64,000 nt of DNA, from the NCBI RefSeq assembly GCF_012933555.1, contig NZ_JABBPK010000001.1:4566001-4630000 (forward strand), given 5' to 3'. Below are positions 16,799 to 25,309 of the stretch, piece by piece. A program made the translations under genes and the position numbers. Under the pieces are notes generated by a model. It saw nothing but the letters and a program-made list of their open reading frames with translations. It was not told the DNA's origin and searched no databases. Source of the stretch: Niallia alba (GTDB lineage Bacteria > Bacillota > Bacilli > Bacillales > Cytobacillaceae). The number at the start of each line of letters is the position of its first letter. Within the stretch, counting starts at the first letter, position 1.

Positions 16799-17785
16799 CA
16801 TAACCCCTATTAAGTATCCATGCCTTAGTAATCTGTACGCATAATGATTAGTTCTGTCCCTACTCTTTATCTTTAAAAAGACACTAATTAGTGAAAATAG
16901 GGATGTCCCGATTCCAATTGCTAATGCTCCTAGTACGATAAAAATGATGATATGAATGATGACTTGATTCATTTGCTCCACTGCTTGATTTTGGACAAAC
17001 AGAAAGAAGCTAAAGGAAAAAATCGAAAGCATAAATGCGAACCAAATAAAAGTAGAAAGACGTAATACGGTGACTCGGTGATTGGACTTCACGGCACTTG
17101 CTGTTTGCCAAAAAGTTAGGTTTGTGCAAGCTTGTCCAAATACAACCAAAACAAACGTCATACTGGCAAAAATCACATCAGCAATGTTGCCACTAAACAT
17201 CTCTCCCTGATATTTAGTGTATATAGTCTGAACCCCTTCCCCTAAATATAAAAATAATGTAACAATAACTCCGACAAGGAAGATTGCATAAAAGATGGTT
17301 GAGCCTATCTTCCTAACACCATAGCTTCCACCTAAGCCAAAAAATACGAAGCAAAAGCTGATAAAAATGGCAATTCCTCCAACGGATAATACATCCAATA
17401 AAAAATAAGCAAGAATCGTAAATTGCACAAATAGACTTGCCATGCTGGAAAAAGCAAAGAACCACAGATGGGAATTACCTTTCGCGTCTGTAACCTGCTT
17501 CACTTTTTCTTTGGTCATGATGTTGTTCAATAATAGGTACAAACCATATGTACAGATGATCAGGATGGGAAATGTCGTTAACTGAAAAGCTTGCATGGAC
17601 AATATAGGGACAGCAACGGTCACGCCTGAGATAAATTGTAGCGAGATTCCATACGTCCCTGCACTTAACCCAAGTTCACGACTTGTTACCATGTATTCAT
17701 GGATACTGCGATGTGCACCAATTTTTTCAATAAAAAGGATAAGGACAAAAAAACCGATAAATAAGAGAATATACCAATCAATCAT
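16781..17785 (-). pseudogene. Sodium:solute symporter copy 2, C-terminally truncated
   Basis: The first 328 or so residues are identical to the symporter at 7380-8633, then the gene stops abruptly at 16800. The frame continues only a few codons into the type-1 repeat (ending VMNSWSQ). About 85 C-terminal residues, including the last membrane helices, are lost, so transport is unlikely. It overlaps the regulator gene as in copy 1. Confidence 0.85.
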
Positions 17786-18482
17786 GGAGCTTCTCCTTTA
17801 ATTGACTAGGGGTGATTCCTTCCACTTTCTTAAAGGAATTACTAAAGTGATGCTGGCTGGAAAATCCAACTCTTTGGGCTACTTCAAATAAGGACCAATG
17901 TGGGTTTTCCTGCATCAATTGTTTTGCTTTTTTTATGCGAAATCTTGTTATATACCCTGTAAACTTTTCCCCCGTTTCTTCCGCGAATTTTTTACTAAGG
18001 TATGTTGGAGAAACATATACTTGACTCGCTACATCTGCAAGCTGTAGTTTTTCTTGATAATGTTCGCGAATAATCTGAAGCACGCTATTAACGAGCGTCG
18101 ACTTGGTATCAATCCATGCGTGTTTATCCATAAAGTCAGCAAGCATATCGTAGAATTCTTTCTCAATAACTGGTTTCACTAAGTAATCCATCACATGTAG
18201 CTTAATTGCTTGTTTAGCATATTGAAAGTCCTGATGTGCGGTAATAAGGACCACTTCTATTTGATTATTATTAGATTGCAAAAATTCACAAAACTTCAAA
18301 CCTGATTCACCTGGTAATTGAATATCCACTAATGCAAGGGAGAAGTTTGTCTCTCTTAGCAGGAGCTTTGCTTCACTCGCATCTTCTGACGTATAGATAT
18401 TCCAATCTGGAAATTTCTTTGCTACTAGAAAGGAGAGTTGTTCCAGTTCCAATGGTTCATCATCTACTATTAATATATTCAT
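17778..18482 (-). CDS. Response regulator, REC plus AraC HTH (copy 2)
   Basis: Identical in protein sequence to the gene at 8626-9330: receiver Asp in ALVDIQLPGESG, and two C-terminal helix-turn-helices. It keeps the 4-bp overlap with the kinase. Since its own symporter is truncated, it could still act in trans on the complete locus. Confidence 0.9.
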   Translation of the reverse strand: MNILIVDDEPLELEQLSFLVAKKFPDWNIYTSEDASEAKLLLRETNFSLALVDIQLPGESGLKFCEFLQSNNNQIEVVLITAHQDFQYAKQAIKLHVMDYLVKPVIEKEFYDMLADFMDKHAWIDTKSTLVNSVLQIIREHYQEKLQLADVASQVYVSPTYLSKKFAEETGEKFTGYITRFRIKKAKQLMQENPHWSLFEVAQRVGFSSQHHFSNSFKKVEGITPSQLKEKLHD

Positions 18483-19222
18483 CTTTCACCCTCCGGCGTA
18501 TATGGCCAAATGACTGTTGCCTCTGTTGCGTTATCTTTACGTTTTAATGAAACATCTGTGTACATTTCAAATAATAATTCCAACCGTTTTTTAATATTTT
18601 CCAACCCTGTTCCATGCCCACTTTTTTGCTCAATCGCTCTATCCCCATTATCAGAAACTGTTAATCTCACCCAATCACCATGTCGCTTTAAGGCAATCAT
18701 CAAATGCTTTTCGCCACGTTTTTTCTCCAAGCCATGCTTAAAGGCATTCTCAACAAGCGTTTGTAACGTATAAGACGGCAGCTGGGTTTGATAGGCTCGT
18801 TCATCTAGCTCATACGTGATCGTAAGCTTTTTTCCAAAACGAAGCTGCTGAATCGATAAGTAATTGTTTGTATGGAATAATTCCCTTTCAAATAAGACAA
18901 GCGCTGTCTGATTTGCATGCTGATACTTTAGAAATAAAGAAAATTGCTCCATAGCTGTTATGAGATCATCATTTCGCTTCAAACGAGCAAGGGACATCAT
19001 CGCATTTAAACTATTAAACAAAAAATGCGGACGAATCTTTTGACTGAGCTGTTCATACTCCATTTGCTGCAGCTGCTTTTCTAATTGAATTTGTTTATTC
19101 TCCATATGTAAATAATCAAACTCCTGATTAAGTAGTTTCATAATACTCAGCAAGACCAAAGCAATAATCGGAATTAATAGACTTACTATCAAAATACCAA
19201 AAAAAATAACCATAGCAAACAA
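18479..19222 (-). CDS. LytS/YesM-like histidine kinase (copy 2)
   Basis: Identical in protein sequence to 9327-10070, with one N-terminal membrane helix, phosphoacceptor His in KIRPHFLFNSLNA and ATP-lid motif GTGLENIKKRL. The upstream flank here is likely the ancestral one, because the hairpin and sigma-factor gene follow without an IS interruption. Confidence 0.88.
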   Translation of the reverse strand: MFAMVIFFGILIVSLLIPIIALVLLSIMKLLNQEFDYLHMENKQIQLEKQLQQMEYEQLSQKIRPHFLFNSLNAMMSLARLKRNDDLITAMEQFSLFLKYQHANQTALVLFERELFHTNNYLSIQQLRFGKKLTITYELDERAYQTQLPSYTLQTLVENAFKHGLEKKRGEKHLMIALKRHGDWVRLTVSDNGDRAIEQKSGHGTGLENIKKRLELLFEMYTDVSLKRKDNATEATVIWPYTPEGER

Positions 19223-19300
19223 TCCTTTTTCCGTTAAGCATAACTTTTTTTGTCAAAATGAGCAACGGAATCAGGTTGGCCGTTCAATGGAACGGAAGCA

Positions 19301-19324
19301 GAGGGACGGTCCGAACCGTCCCTC
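19301..19324. terminator. Hairpin GAGGGACGGT/ACCGTCCCTC
   Basis: A 10-bp perfect stem with a CCGA loop lies just after the sigma-factor stop codon. There is no clear T run. Only its left arm and loop remain in copy 1 at 10149-10162. Confidence 0.55.
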
Positions 19325-19332
19325 CGATTCCC

Positions 19333-19818
19333 TCACAAGCCCAACGTCCGCTTCAACTTCTCCTTCGCTCCTTTCCTCCACCATTTAACCGCTGAAGGAG
19401 AAACCTGTTCTTTCTTCGCAATCTCTTTAACTGTTAACTGTTCAATAAAGGTAAACATGACCCACTTTGTTTCTCCTTCGTTTAATTCATAACAAAGTCC
19501 TTTTATATAGTCCTCTTCTTCTCTGTATAAAATAGGGCTTTCCATTACTTCCCAAAACTCTTCACTTGGATAAGCACTTCTTTCCGCCTCTCTTGTGCGG
19601 CGCTTCAATTCATCGAGAAATCTGCCTTGCATATGCCGATATAAATGATTGCTATATTTGCCTTTTTCTTCATCAAATGTAGACATTGTTTCCCAAATAC
19701 TGATTAACCCAATTTGAAAAAACTCTTGCTTATCTTTATAAATAGTCATCCTTTTCATCATATGATGGATCATCGGCGTAAACTCCTCGACTAATTGATC
19801 ATACGTCTTTCCTTCCAT
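19333..19818 (-). CDS. Sigma-70 family RNA polymerase sigma factor
   Basis: The 161-residue protein has a region 2-like N-terminus (FFQIGLISIWETMSTFDEEK, YSNHLYRHMQGRFLDEL) and a region 4 helix-turn-helix at the C-terminus (QLTVKEIAKKEQVSPSAVKW). It lacks region 3, as in small alternative sigma factors. The size and style recall competence-type small sigma factors of Bacillaceae, and a comM gene is nearby, but the regulon cannot be read from this sequence. No anti-sigma factor gene is adjacent. Confidence 0.8.
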   Translation of the reverse strand: MEGKTYDQLVEEFTPMIHHMMKRMTIYKDKQEFFQIGLISIWETMSTFDEEKGKYSNHLYRHMQGRFLDELKRRTREAERSAYPSEEFWEVMESPILYREEEDYIKGLCYELNEGETKWVMFTFIEQLTVKEIAKKEQVSPSAVKWWRKGAKEKLKRTLGL

Positions 19819-20069
19819 TATCGGTTCCTTTTAGAAAAGCACTTTTCTTGTTATTCCTAGGTACCTTTACTTTATAGAAAGAAGATACATACTTCGATGG
19901 AAGGAAAAGAAAGTATCTAGCTTAAAAGAGGAAAGAAGCTTTAATAATAGATGTTAAACTTGAAGTTTGAGTGGGGGATACTTGATAAATAGTAATAATC
20001 TACTTTTATTGGATATTCTTCTTGAGAAAGATAATAGACTTTTCGCGGTGTCTGACACCTGAATTTATA

Positions 20070-20618
20070 TTAATTAAAGGTTACGCTACAACAATACTTT
20101 TCCCGTTTCTGTGTCGATGTTCCTTCATAATAATCTAGTAAAAAATTCACATTCATAAAACAAGGTACTGTCGAATTCTTCTTATAATATTGATAGCTAC
20201 TCCAAGGATAGTATTCTGCGAGCTTAACCATCCTCGCCTCAACTGGGTTAAGGTGTATATAACGGCTAACTTCTAACATACCTTCTTTGTTCTCAATAAC
20301 TTTGTCATAAAAACGTTTTTCAAAGACATGGCCTGTTAAACGGTATTTGGTGTTATAGTAATTGGCATAACGTTTATTGATTAGTGCCATTAGCTTTGAA
20401 ATGGGTACTTCCCTAGAACGTAATTGTAAATGGAAATGATTGTTCATAAGGCAATAGGAGGCGATTTCAAAGGGGTACTTTTCGTAGAGTTGTGTTAGGA
20501 TATGAAGAAATGCTTGAAAATCACTGGCATTCCGAAACAAAGGATCACGTCGATTTCCCCGGGAAACAATATGATAAAATCGCTCTGGTATATACTCTCG
20601 TTTCTTATAGGGCATCAT
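20070..20618 (-). CDS. REP-associated tyrosine transposase (RAYT), complete
   Basis: This 182-residue Y1 transposase-like protein has the HUH motif in NNHFHLQLR and the catalytic-helix context EVSRYIHLNPVEAR. Its tandem ATGs at 20618 and 20615 overlap the TGA stop of comM. RAYTs are thought to process short palindromic (REP) sequences and are normally not self-mobile. The flanks contain GGTGTCTGACACC at 20046, and the window is rich in other palindromes, but no link to a specific repeat is shown. Confidence 0.88.
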   Translation of the reverse strand: MMPYKKREYIPERFYHIVSRGNRRDPLFRNASDFQAFLHILTQLYEKYPFEIASYCLMNNHFHLQLRSREVPISKLMALINKRYANYYNTKYRLTGHVFEKRFYDKVIENKEGMLEVSRYIHLNPVEARMVKLAEYYPWSSYQYYKKNSTVPCFMNVNFLLDYYEGTSTQKREKYCCSVTFN

Positions 20619-22475
20619 TTCTCCCTCGCAATCGTCGTTTGTTTATTCTGCCCCCAGCGTCTTAAGGTCATCGCTTCCCAAATGGCTTGATCAGCTATTC
20701 TTTCTTCCCCTGCTAAATCAGAAATGGTCCTTGCGAGTCTGATAATTTTTATCTGAACACGGTTGCTCCAGTTTTGCTTAGAAGATATTTGAGTGAGCGT
20801 CTTTTTCTGTTCTGTTGTCAAGGCACTCGTTTCCACCAAAATTTCAAACGGAACCTTCGCATTGGATACTTCTTGTTGATACCGATCATACTGGCGCACG
20901 CGCGCTTTTTCCACTCTTTTACGAATATCATTAGAAGATTCTTGCGTCGTGGAGGACCGGTTAACATTAACTGACTGTAAGGATAAAAGGATGTCCATTC
21001 GGTCATAGATAGGACCTGACAACCGATTTCGGTAGGCTTGAATTTGCTTTTGGGAACAGGTGCAATAATGATGAAGAGAACCGAGGTATCCACATGGACA
21101 AGGGTTCATAGCACCTATTAGGATAAAAGAAGCTGGATACGTCACAGTAGAATGCGCTCTGCTAATGGTTACTTCACCAGTTTCAAGTGGTTGACGGAGC
21201 ATATCAAGCGTTTTTTTGGAGAATTCTGCAATTTCATCGAGAAAAAGGATTCCATGGTGAGCCATCGATATTTCACCTGGTCGCGGGTTCGACCCACCAC
21301 CAATAATGGCGACAGCAGAAGCAGAATGGTGTGGATGCCTGAACGGAACAGAGGGAACATGGATACGTTTTTCACGAGCAAGCTGATACAAACTCATCAC
21401 TTCGAGTTGTGCTTGATTTGTTAATGAAGGTAGGATGGAGGGAAAAGATTCAGCTAACAAGCTCTTTCCACAACCAGGAGGACCATTCATCAGCAAATTA
21501 TGCTCACCAGCTGCAGCAATTTCTAATGCTCTTTTCGCTTTCTCCTGTCCAATTACATGACAGAAATCCTTTTGATGAGTGGCAACATCTGGAGTTAGAT
21601 GATTCTCTGAGGAAAAAGAAGGTTGAGACAGCATGCTTTCTTGCCCTTCCAAATGCTGAACGACTTCCTCGATATGAGACACAACTATACATTCAATATC
21701 CTGTAGCATATGGAGTGGCAGCACCGAATCATAAGGTAAATACACTCGTTTGATCCCAAGTCCCCTTGCCGCAATAACAGCAGGTAGTATCCCTTCCCCA
21801 CTCGCAACCGAACCATCAAGGGATAACGCCCCAATAAACGCCGTATCTATGGGAATCTCACGCTTCACCTCCCCCAGTTCCTTCAAAGCAGCAATTGCGA
21901 TAGCCAGATCAAATAGCGAACCATTTTTCTTTTGATCAGGCGGAGATAGATTCACAACTACCTTCTTATCCGTCACATCCAAATCAAAATGAGCAATCGA
22001 CGCCAACACCCTCTCCCTTGACTCCTTAACAGAAGCATCAGGCAACCCAACAATCACCATAGACTCCGTGTCCTGTGATATCCGCACCTCCACCTGCACA
22101 CGGTAGCCCTCTAATCCTTTCAAACCAATACTTGAAACCTTTACGGTCATACAAAACCCTCCAAACTATTTATTTTTATAGTACGATGAATCAAAACACA
22201 CTGGGAAAGAAACAATTCGAGAAAGAATAAAATAGGAAGATAAATCAATCGAGGTTAATATAGAAGGAATTCTTTTTAGAACAAGAACAACTAACAGAGG
22301 AAAGGAAGAGACAATCTACCACTCCAATATTCTACAAAATAATCAAATTTCCTGCCAAAATGAAAATAAAAAGAAAGAAGAAAACAATATAACTGCTGTA
22401 CTTCTCTTTGACAAATTCCATCGGCAATCCCACAAAACACTCTTGTAAAACTTTCCTGTGAAACAAGATTATTCG
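20131..22475. repeat. comM-RAYT segmental duplication, copy 2
   Basis: Aligns with 1-2350 at an offset of 20130 through both genes, with scattered base differences and small indels beyond the comM start. It is older than the 2.5-kb duplication, which shows no differences. Confidence 0.88.
20615..22150 (-). CDS. comM: YifB/ComM family Mg-chelatase-like AAA+ ATPase (copy 2)
   Basis: This 511-residue paralogue of the gene at 485-2020 carries the same motifs: Walker A GPPGCGKS, Walker B ILFLDEIAEF and GAMNPCPCG. About a dozen residues differ (for example VGKV start region, HVPS for HNQF, YDRY for YERY). It is followed by the coupled RAYT, and that by the sigma factor 250 bp further on. Both copies are intact, so gene dosage or slightly different roles are possible. 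Confidence 0.92.
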   Translation of the reverse strand: MTVKVSSIGLKGLEGYRVQVEVRISQDTESMVIVGLPDASVKESRERVLASIAHFDLDVTDKKVVVNLSPPDQKKNGSLFDLAIAIAALKELGEVKREIPIDTAFIGALSLDGSVASGEGILPAVIAARGLGIKRVYLPYDSVLPLHMLQDIECIVVSHIEEVVQHLEGQESMLSQPSFSSENHLTPDVATHQKDFCHVIGQEKAKRALEIAAAGEHNLLMNGPPGCGKSLLAESFPSILPSLTNQAQLEVMSLYQLAREKRIHVPSVPFRHPHHSASAVAIIGGGSNPRPGEISMAHHGILFLDEIAEFSKKTLDMLRQPLETGEVTISRAHSTVTYPASFILIGAMNPCPCGYLGSLHHYCTCSQKQIQAYRNRLSGPIYDRMDILLSLQSVNVNRSSTTQESSNDIRKRVEKARVRQYDRYQQEVSNAKVPFEILVETSALTTEQKKTLTQISSKQNWSNRVQIKIIRLARTISDLAGEERIADQAIWEAMTLRRWGQNKQTTIAREK

Positions 22476-22490
22476 GGATTTCACTGTGAC
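22300..22490 (-). repeat. Type-2 repeat unit
   Basis: Contains CCTGTGAAACAAGATTATTC then GGGATTTCACTGTGAC (22480-22490). The left part corresponds to 2175-2330. On the minus strand a short frame MEFVKEKYSSYIVFFFLFIF (hydrophobic, 29 codons) is open here but shifted in the other copy, so it is not called as a gene. Confidence 0.5.
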
Positions 22491-22547
22491 CTAAACTTTT
22501 CTACAATAGTCATTGAGTCAACCTAGATTTATATATCTCTTTATTAA

Positions 22548-22865
22548 CTACCGAGATCTCATTACTCTGGCTAAATTTAATTTGTTTTTGTTGAATGTTC
22601 TTGGAAAATTCCCATAATAACCAATGTCTTTTTTTGCATGTTTCATATTTGATATACCAGCTAATAAGTCATCGAAGTAGGAAAGATGTTCATATACTGC
22701 ATTCTCTGTATGTTCACTTAAAATTTCATACTCTTGATATAACCTGTGTGCGTACTGCCTAGTTATTTCTTTAGTCGCTTTAGCATCTTTGTTTTCAATT
22801 TCTCGTCTATAGTCATCCATAATATTAATAAAAGGCTCATTTTTAATTGGGGTCCAGTGCGGCAT
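22548..22865 (-). CDS. Hypothetical protein, 105 residues
   Basis: The ATG at 22865 has GGAGTG at 6 nt. The product (MPHWTPIKNEPFINIMDDYR at its start) is charged, soluble and predicted mainly helical, with no signal peptide. I do not recognise the family. It is isolated between a type-2 and another repeat block. The size and acidic/basic helical character would suit a small immunity-like or regulatory protein, but nothing shows that. Confidence 0.55.
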   Translation of the reverse strand: MPHWTPIKNEPFINIMDDYRREIENKDAKATKEITRQYAHRLYQEYEILSEHTENAVYEHLSYFDDLLAGISNMKHAKKDIGYYGNFPRTFNKNKLNLARVMRSR

Positions 22866-22989
22866 AGTATCACTCCATAATTTTTTACTTACTATTTCAA
22901 TACAAGAGAGAAAAATTCCTGTCGAACTAACTATTCTCTACAGAGAAAAAAGGATTATATTTAACTATTCAAATATAGCACTACTGCTG

Positions 22990-23250
22990 TACTTCTCCTT
23001 TAGCAATTTCACACAAATTCTCTCGTAGAACTTCCTGTGAAACAAGATTTTTCAGTGCCTCACTGTGCAGCAAGAATTTATTATCGGTTTGCCATTGGAA
23101 AGGGAAAAACGCCACCCCCCTCCAATATCCAACTACTATTTAAGTTTATCATTCACACAATCTAATTCTCTATCAATCTTCGACATATTTCGGGGCGTCA
23201 CTGTGACCAAGAATTCTTCGACAAATTTCGGAGCGTCCCTGTGACCAAAC
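22990..23250 (-). repeat. Block of one type-2 and two type-1 edges
   Basis: A type-2 unit ends in CTCACTGTG followed by CAGCAAGAATT (23055-23063). A type-1 edge then ends at 23197-23207, and a short partial edge with GTCCCTGTGAC ends at 23235-23245. On the minus strand the type-2 unit reads NLVSQEVLRE... to KGEVQQ and a stop. Confidence 0.6.
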
Positions 23251-23271
23251 CTGTAGTGGTGTTTTTTAAGT

Positions 23272-23345
23272 AAACGAAAAATTCGTTTCATAAAAAAGTT
23301 TCAATTTTTAGAACTTTGTTTACTTTTTGCAATTTCTGTCATATA
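23272..23345 (+). promoter_or_regulatory. Palindromic operator candidate and promoter of the secreted-protein gene
   Basis: AAACGAAAAATTCGTTT at 23272-23288 is a perfect 17-bp palindrome. Downstream, TTTACT and TATATT separated by 17 bp form a plausible sigma-A promoter. The gene's AGGAGG is at about 23363. Confidence 0.45.
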
Positions 23346-23374
23346 TTTAATCTATCATAATTAGGAGGTAATAT

Positions 23375-24496
23375 ATGACAAAAATGTTTTTAAAAAAACT
23401 ATTAATTTGTGCAGTCGTTTTTTTAATTATTGTTTCTAGTAATAATCTAGTAAAAGCAGAAACAAACGAAACACAAAAAGAAGGTAATGTAAATGGTGTT
23501 AGTGATGGTGTCGTTATTTCAGATACAGAGAGAAACAGATTAAAAGAGTTAGGATATATAGATGATTATATTAATAACATGACGGAAGAACAATATAATG
23601 CCACAAAAGAAGAAGCCGTTTTAGACACACAGGTTGTCACAGAATTCATAAAAACGACTGAATACTTTGAGGATGAAAATTGGGTTAACGAAGAAAACCC
23701 TGAAGTTATTGATACGGAACAAGAAATTTTAACACAAGCAGAGTTTAATGAAGAAGTATCTGAATTGAAAGAAAATACTCAAGAAATATTAGAAGATGAT
23801 AGTAAAGCTGCCCAATCAATTAAACAAAAAGCTTTAAGTAATGATTCTGTTTCACTGTTTGCAGTTGCAGATGATGGAGGATTGGCTTCCAGTACAACAG
23901 GCACTAATAGTAACAGTAACTATAAAAAGTTAACTATCACTATAAAAAAATTAACAAGCAATACTTTCTTACTAACTGCTAAAATGGATTGGAAAAAGGT
24001 TCCTGCAAATAGACTAAAAGATATTATATCTGTAGCTTGGGATTCAACAGATGATTACAATTATATTTTGTCGTCACTATATGGAACACAAGTAGCAACT
24101 GGAGTAAATCCATGGAATGGTAAGAAAAAAGTAATTACATATACGTATGATAGAGTGAATGAAGCTAACCTATGGGATGTTAATAAAACAGGAATTAGTT
24201 TAGTCCAGAATTTAAAAGATGATTGGGATGTATATGAAGTACAAGATATTGTTCAAACAATGCAGGTGAAATTAGAAAAAGACACAACTTGGAATACAAA
24301 ATGGTTAAATGCCGGAGCCGTTTATATGCATCAAACGAAGAATGTAAGCTTTGGCGTTGATTCTTTCTCTATTGGAGCTACTGGTGGAACAAGCGGTGTT
24401 GATGGAAGTTTAGAAATATCCTTTAAAGCTCCCGAAGTTAAAAAGAGTTTCGATACACAATTCAAAGCTTATGCACAATTACGTTTAAAGTGGTGA
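23375..24496 (+). CDS. Secreted protein of unknown function, 373 residues
   Basis: The start at 23375 has TTAGGAGG at 8 nt spacing. A Sec signal peptide is clear (MTKMFLKKLLICAVVFLIIV, cleavage likely after VKA). Residues 30-160 are acidic and helical (many Glu; TEQEILTQAEFNEEVSELKE region). A Ser/Thr/Asn linker precedes a beta-rich C-terminal domain (YKKLTITIKKLTSNTFLLTA). No cysteine motif, sortase signal or known enzymatic motif is visible. I do not recognise the family. The next gene is 4 bp downstream and probably coupled. Confidence 0.75.
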   Translation: MTKMFLKKLLICAVVFLIIVSSNNLVKAETNETQKEGNVNGVSDGVVISDTERNRLKELGYIDDYINNMTEEQYNATKEEAVLDTQVVTEFIKTTEYFEDENWVNEENPEVIDTEQEILTQAEFNEEVSELKENTQEILEDDSKAAQSIKQKALSNDSVSLFAVADDGGLASSTTGTNSNSNYKKLTITIKKLTSNTFLLTAKMDWKKVPANRLKDIISVAWDSTDDYNYILSSLYGTQVATGVNPWNGKKKVITYTYDRVNEANLWDVNKTGISLVQNLKDDWDVYEVQDIVQTMQVKLEKDTTWNTKWLNAGAVYMHQTKNVSFGVDSFSIGATGGTSGVDGSLEISFKAPEVKKSFDTQFKAYAQLRLKW

Positions 24497-24500
24497 AAAA

Positions 24501-24722
24501 ATGAGAAAAAAAATTAGTGTTTTTAGTGTTGTATTAGAAATACTTGGCTTATTATTGATTTTGCTGAGTCAGAAGATTGGAATGGAATTCACTATGTATT
24601 CTGAAGCTGGTGACCCGGCTGTTTTTGCAGGAAACTTGGTAATATTCTCATTAATACCAATAACAATAGGATTTTTACTTGTTTTAGCAGGTATTTTAAT
24701 TCAAGTTACTAAGTTAAAATAG
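24501..24722 (+). CDS. Small two-helix membrane protein, 73 residues
   Basis: The ATG follows the preceding stop by 4 bp, with GTGGTG as a weak binding site inside the upstream gene. Two hydrophobic segments (about residues 8-25 and 47-68) flank a short loop with acidic residues. It is likely an accessory or immunity-like partner of the secreted protein; that is inference from coupling alone. A terminator follows. Confidence 0.65.
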   Translation: MRKKISVFSVVLEILGLLLILLSQKIGMEFTMYSEAGDPAVFAGNLVIFSLIPITIGFLLVLAGILIQVTKLK

Positions 24723-24735
24723 TATTAAAATATAG

Positions 24736-24770
24736 AGCTACCTTTCTAATTAATTAGAGGTGGCTTTTTT
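24736..24770 (+). terminator. Rho-independent terminator
   Basis: AGCTACCTTTCTAAT pairs with ATTAGAGGTGGCT and is followed by six T residues. It ends the secreted/membrane protein pair. Confidence 0.8.
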
Positions 24771-24829
24771 ATTTAATGGAAAGGCTGAAAAATTGAATTA
24801 GAAAATATTTTTTAGATAATATCATATCT

Positions 24830-25045
24830 ATGAGAAGAGAAGATGCTATTGCAGATGGTATTTTAGTAGATTTAACAGAAACAGCAAAAGTGAGTGGAAT
24901 TAATTTTCAGTCGCTGTAAACATTACTTTATTGGCTGATGTAGTAGAATAGTAGAGCCAAATGAACTGGCAAAATCAATGGAGAATCAACTTCAGAAATA
25001 ATGTGGGATGTCAAATGGAAAAAAATGTTATAGTTATGAATGCAA
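24830..25045 (+). pseudogene. DUF6573-like gene remnant, frameshifted
   Basis: From ATG 24830 the frame reads MRREDAIADGILVDLTETAK, very like the start of DUF6573 proteins found on plasmids and other mobile elements. It hits a stop after INFQSL. One base later the frame continues VAVNITLLADVVE, and further on ESTSEIMWDVKW resembles the family's WDVLW segment. The gene is therefore decayed by at least one frameshift and several stops. Confidence 0.6.
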
Positions 25046-25075
25046 TCAGCACATAAATTGCGAACGAAACGGGGC

Positions 25076-25275
25076 GTCACCGTGACCTAAAGTGATGGCT
25101 CGCAATTTCCGCAAAGGGCGGCTCTTTTCTCCGCAATGACTGGCTCAAAACTCCTCATAAGTGGCTCATTTCATCTGCAATAATCATCGCTATTTAAGTT
25201 TATCATTCACACAATCTAATTCCCTATCAATCTTCGACAAATTTCGGGTCGTCACTGTGACCATGAGTTCAGTAA
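25076..25275. repeat. Type-1 edges and TGGCTCA units
   Basis: A partial edge GGGGCGTCACCGTGAC (25073-25086) is followed by three or four diverged TGGCTCA/TCCGCAA units (25095-25187). A full type-1 edge comes next, with its palindrome at 25251-25261 and then CATGAGTT. Confidence 0.6.
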
Positions 25276-25309
25276 CCATATTGATGCTCATCCTATCCTA
25301 CTTATAATT

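Larger units (their letters stand above)
16800..19314. repeat. 2.5-kb segmental duplication, copy 2
   Basis: Partner of 7648-10162 at an offset of 9152 bp. Here the left side is cut by a type-1 repeat, while the right side runs through an intact GAGGGACGGT hairpin into the sigma-factor gene. Confidence 0.9.

Noticed and set aside
22330-22425. 29-residue hydrophobic peptide (MEFVKEKYSSYIVFFFLFIF start) as a toxin gene
   Set aside because: No good Shine-Dalgarno is present, and the related copy at 2200-2300 has a one-base shift, so coding is not supported.
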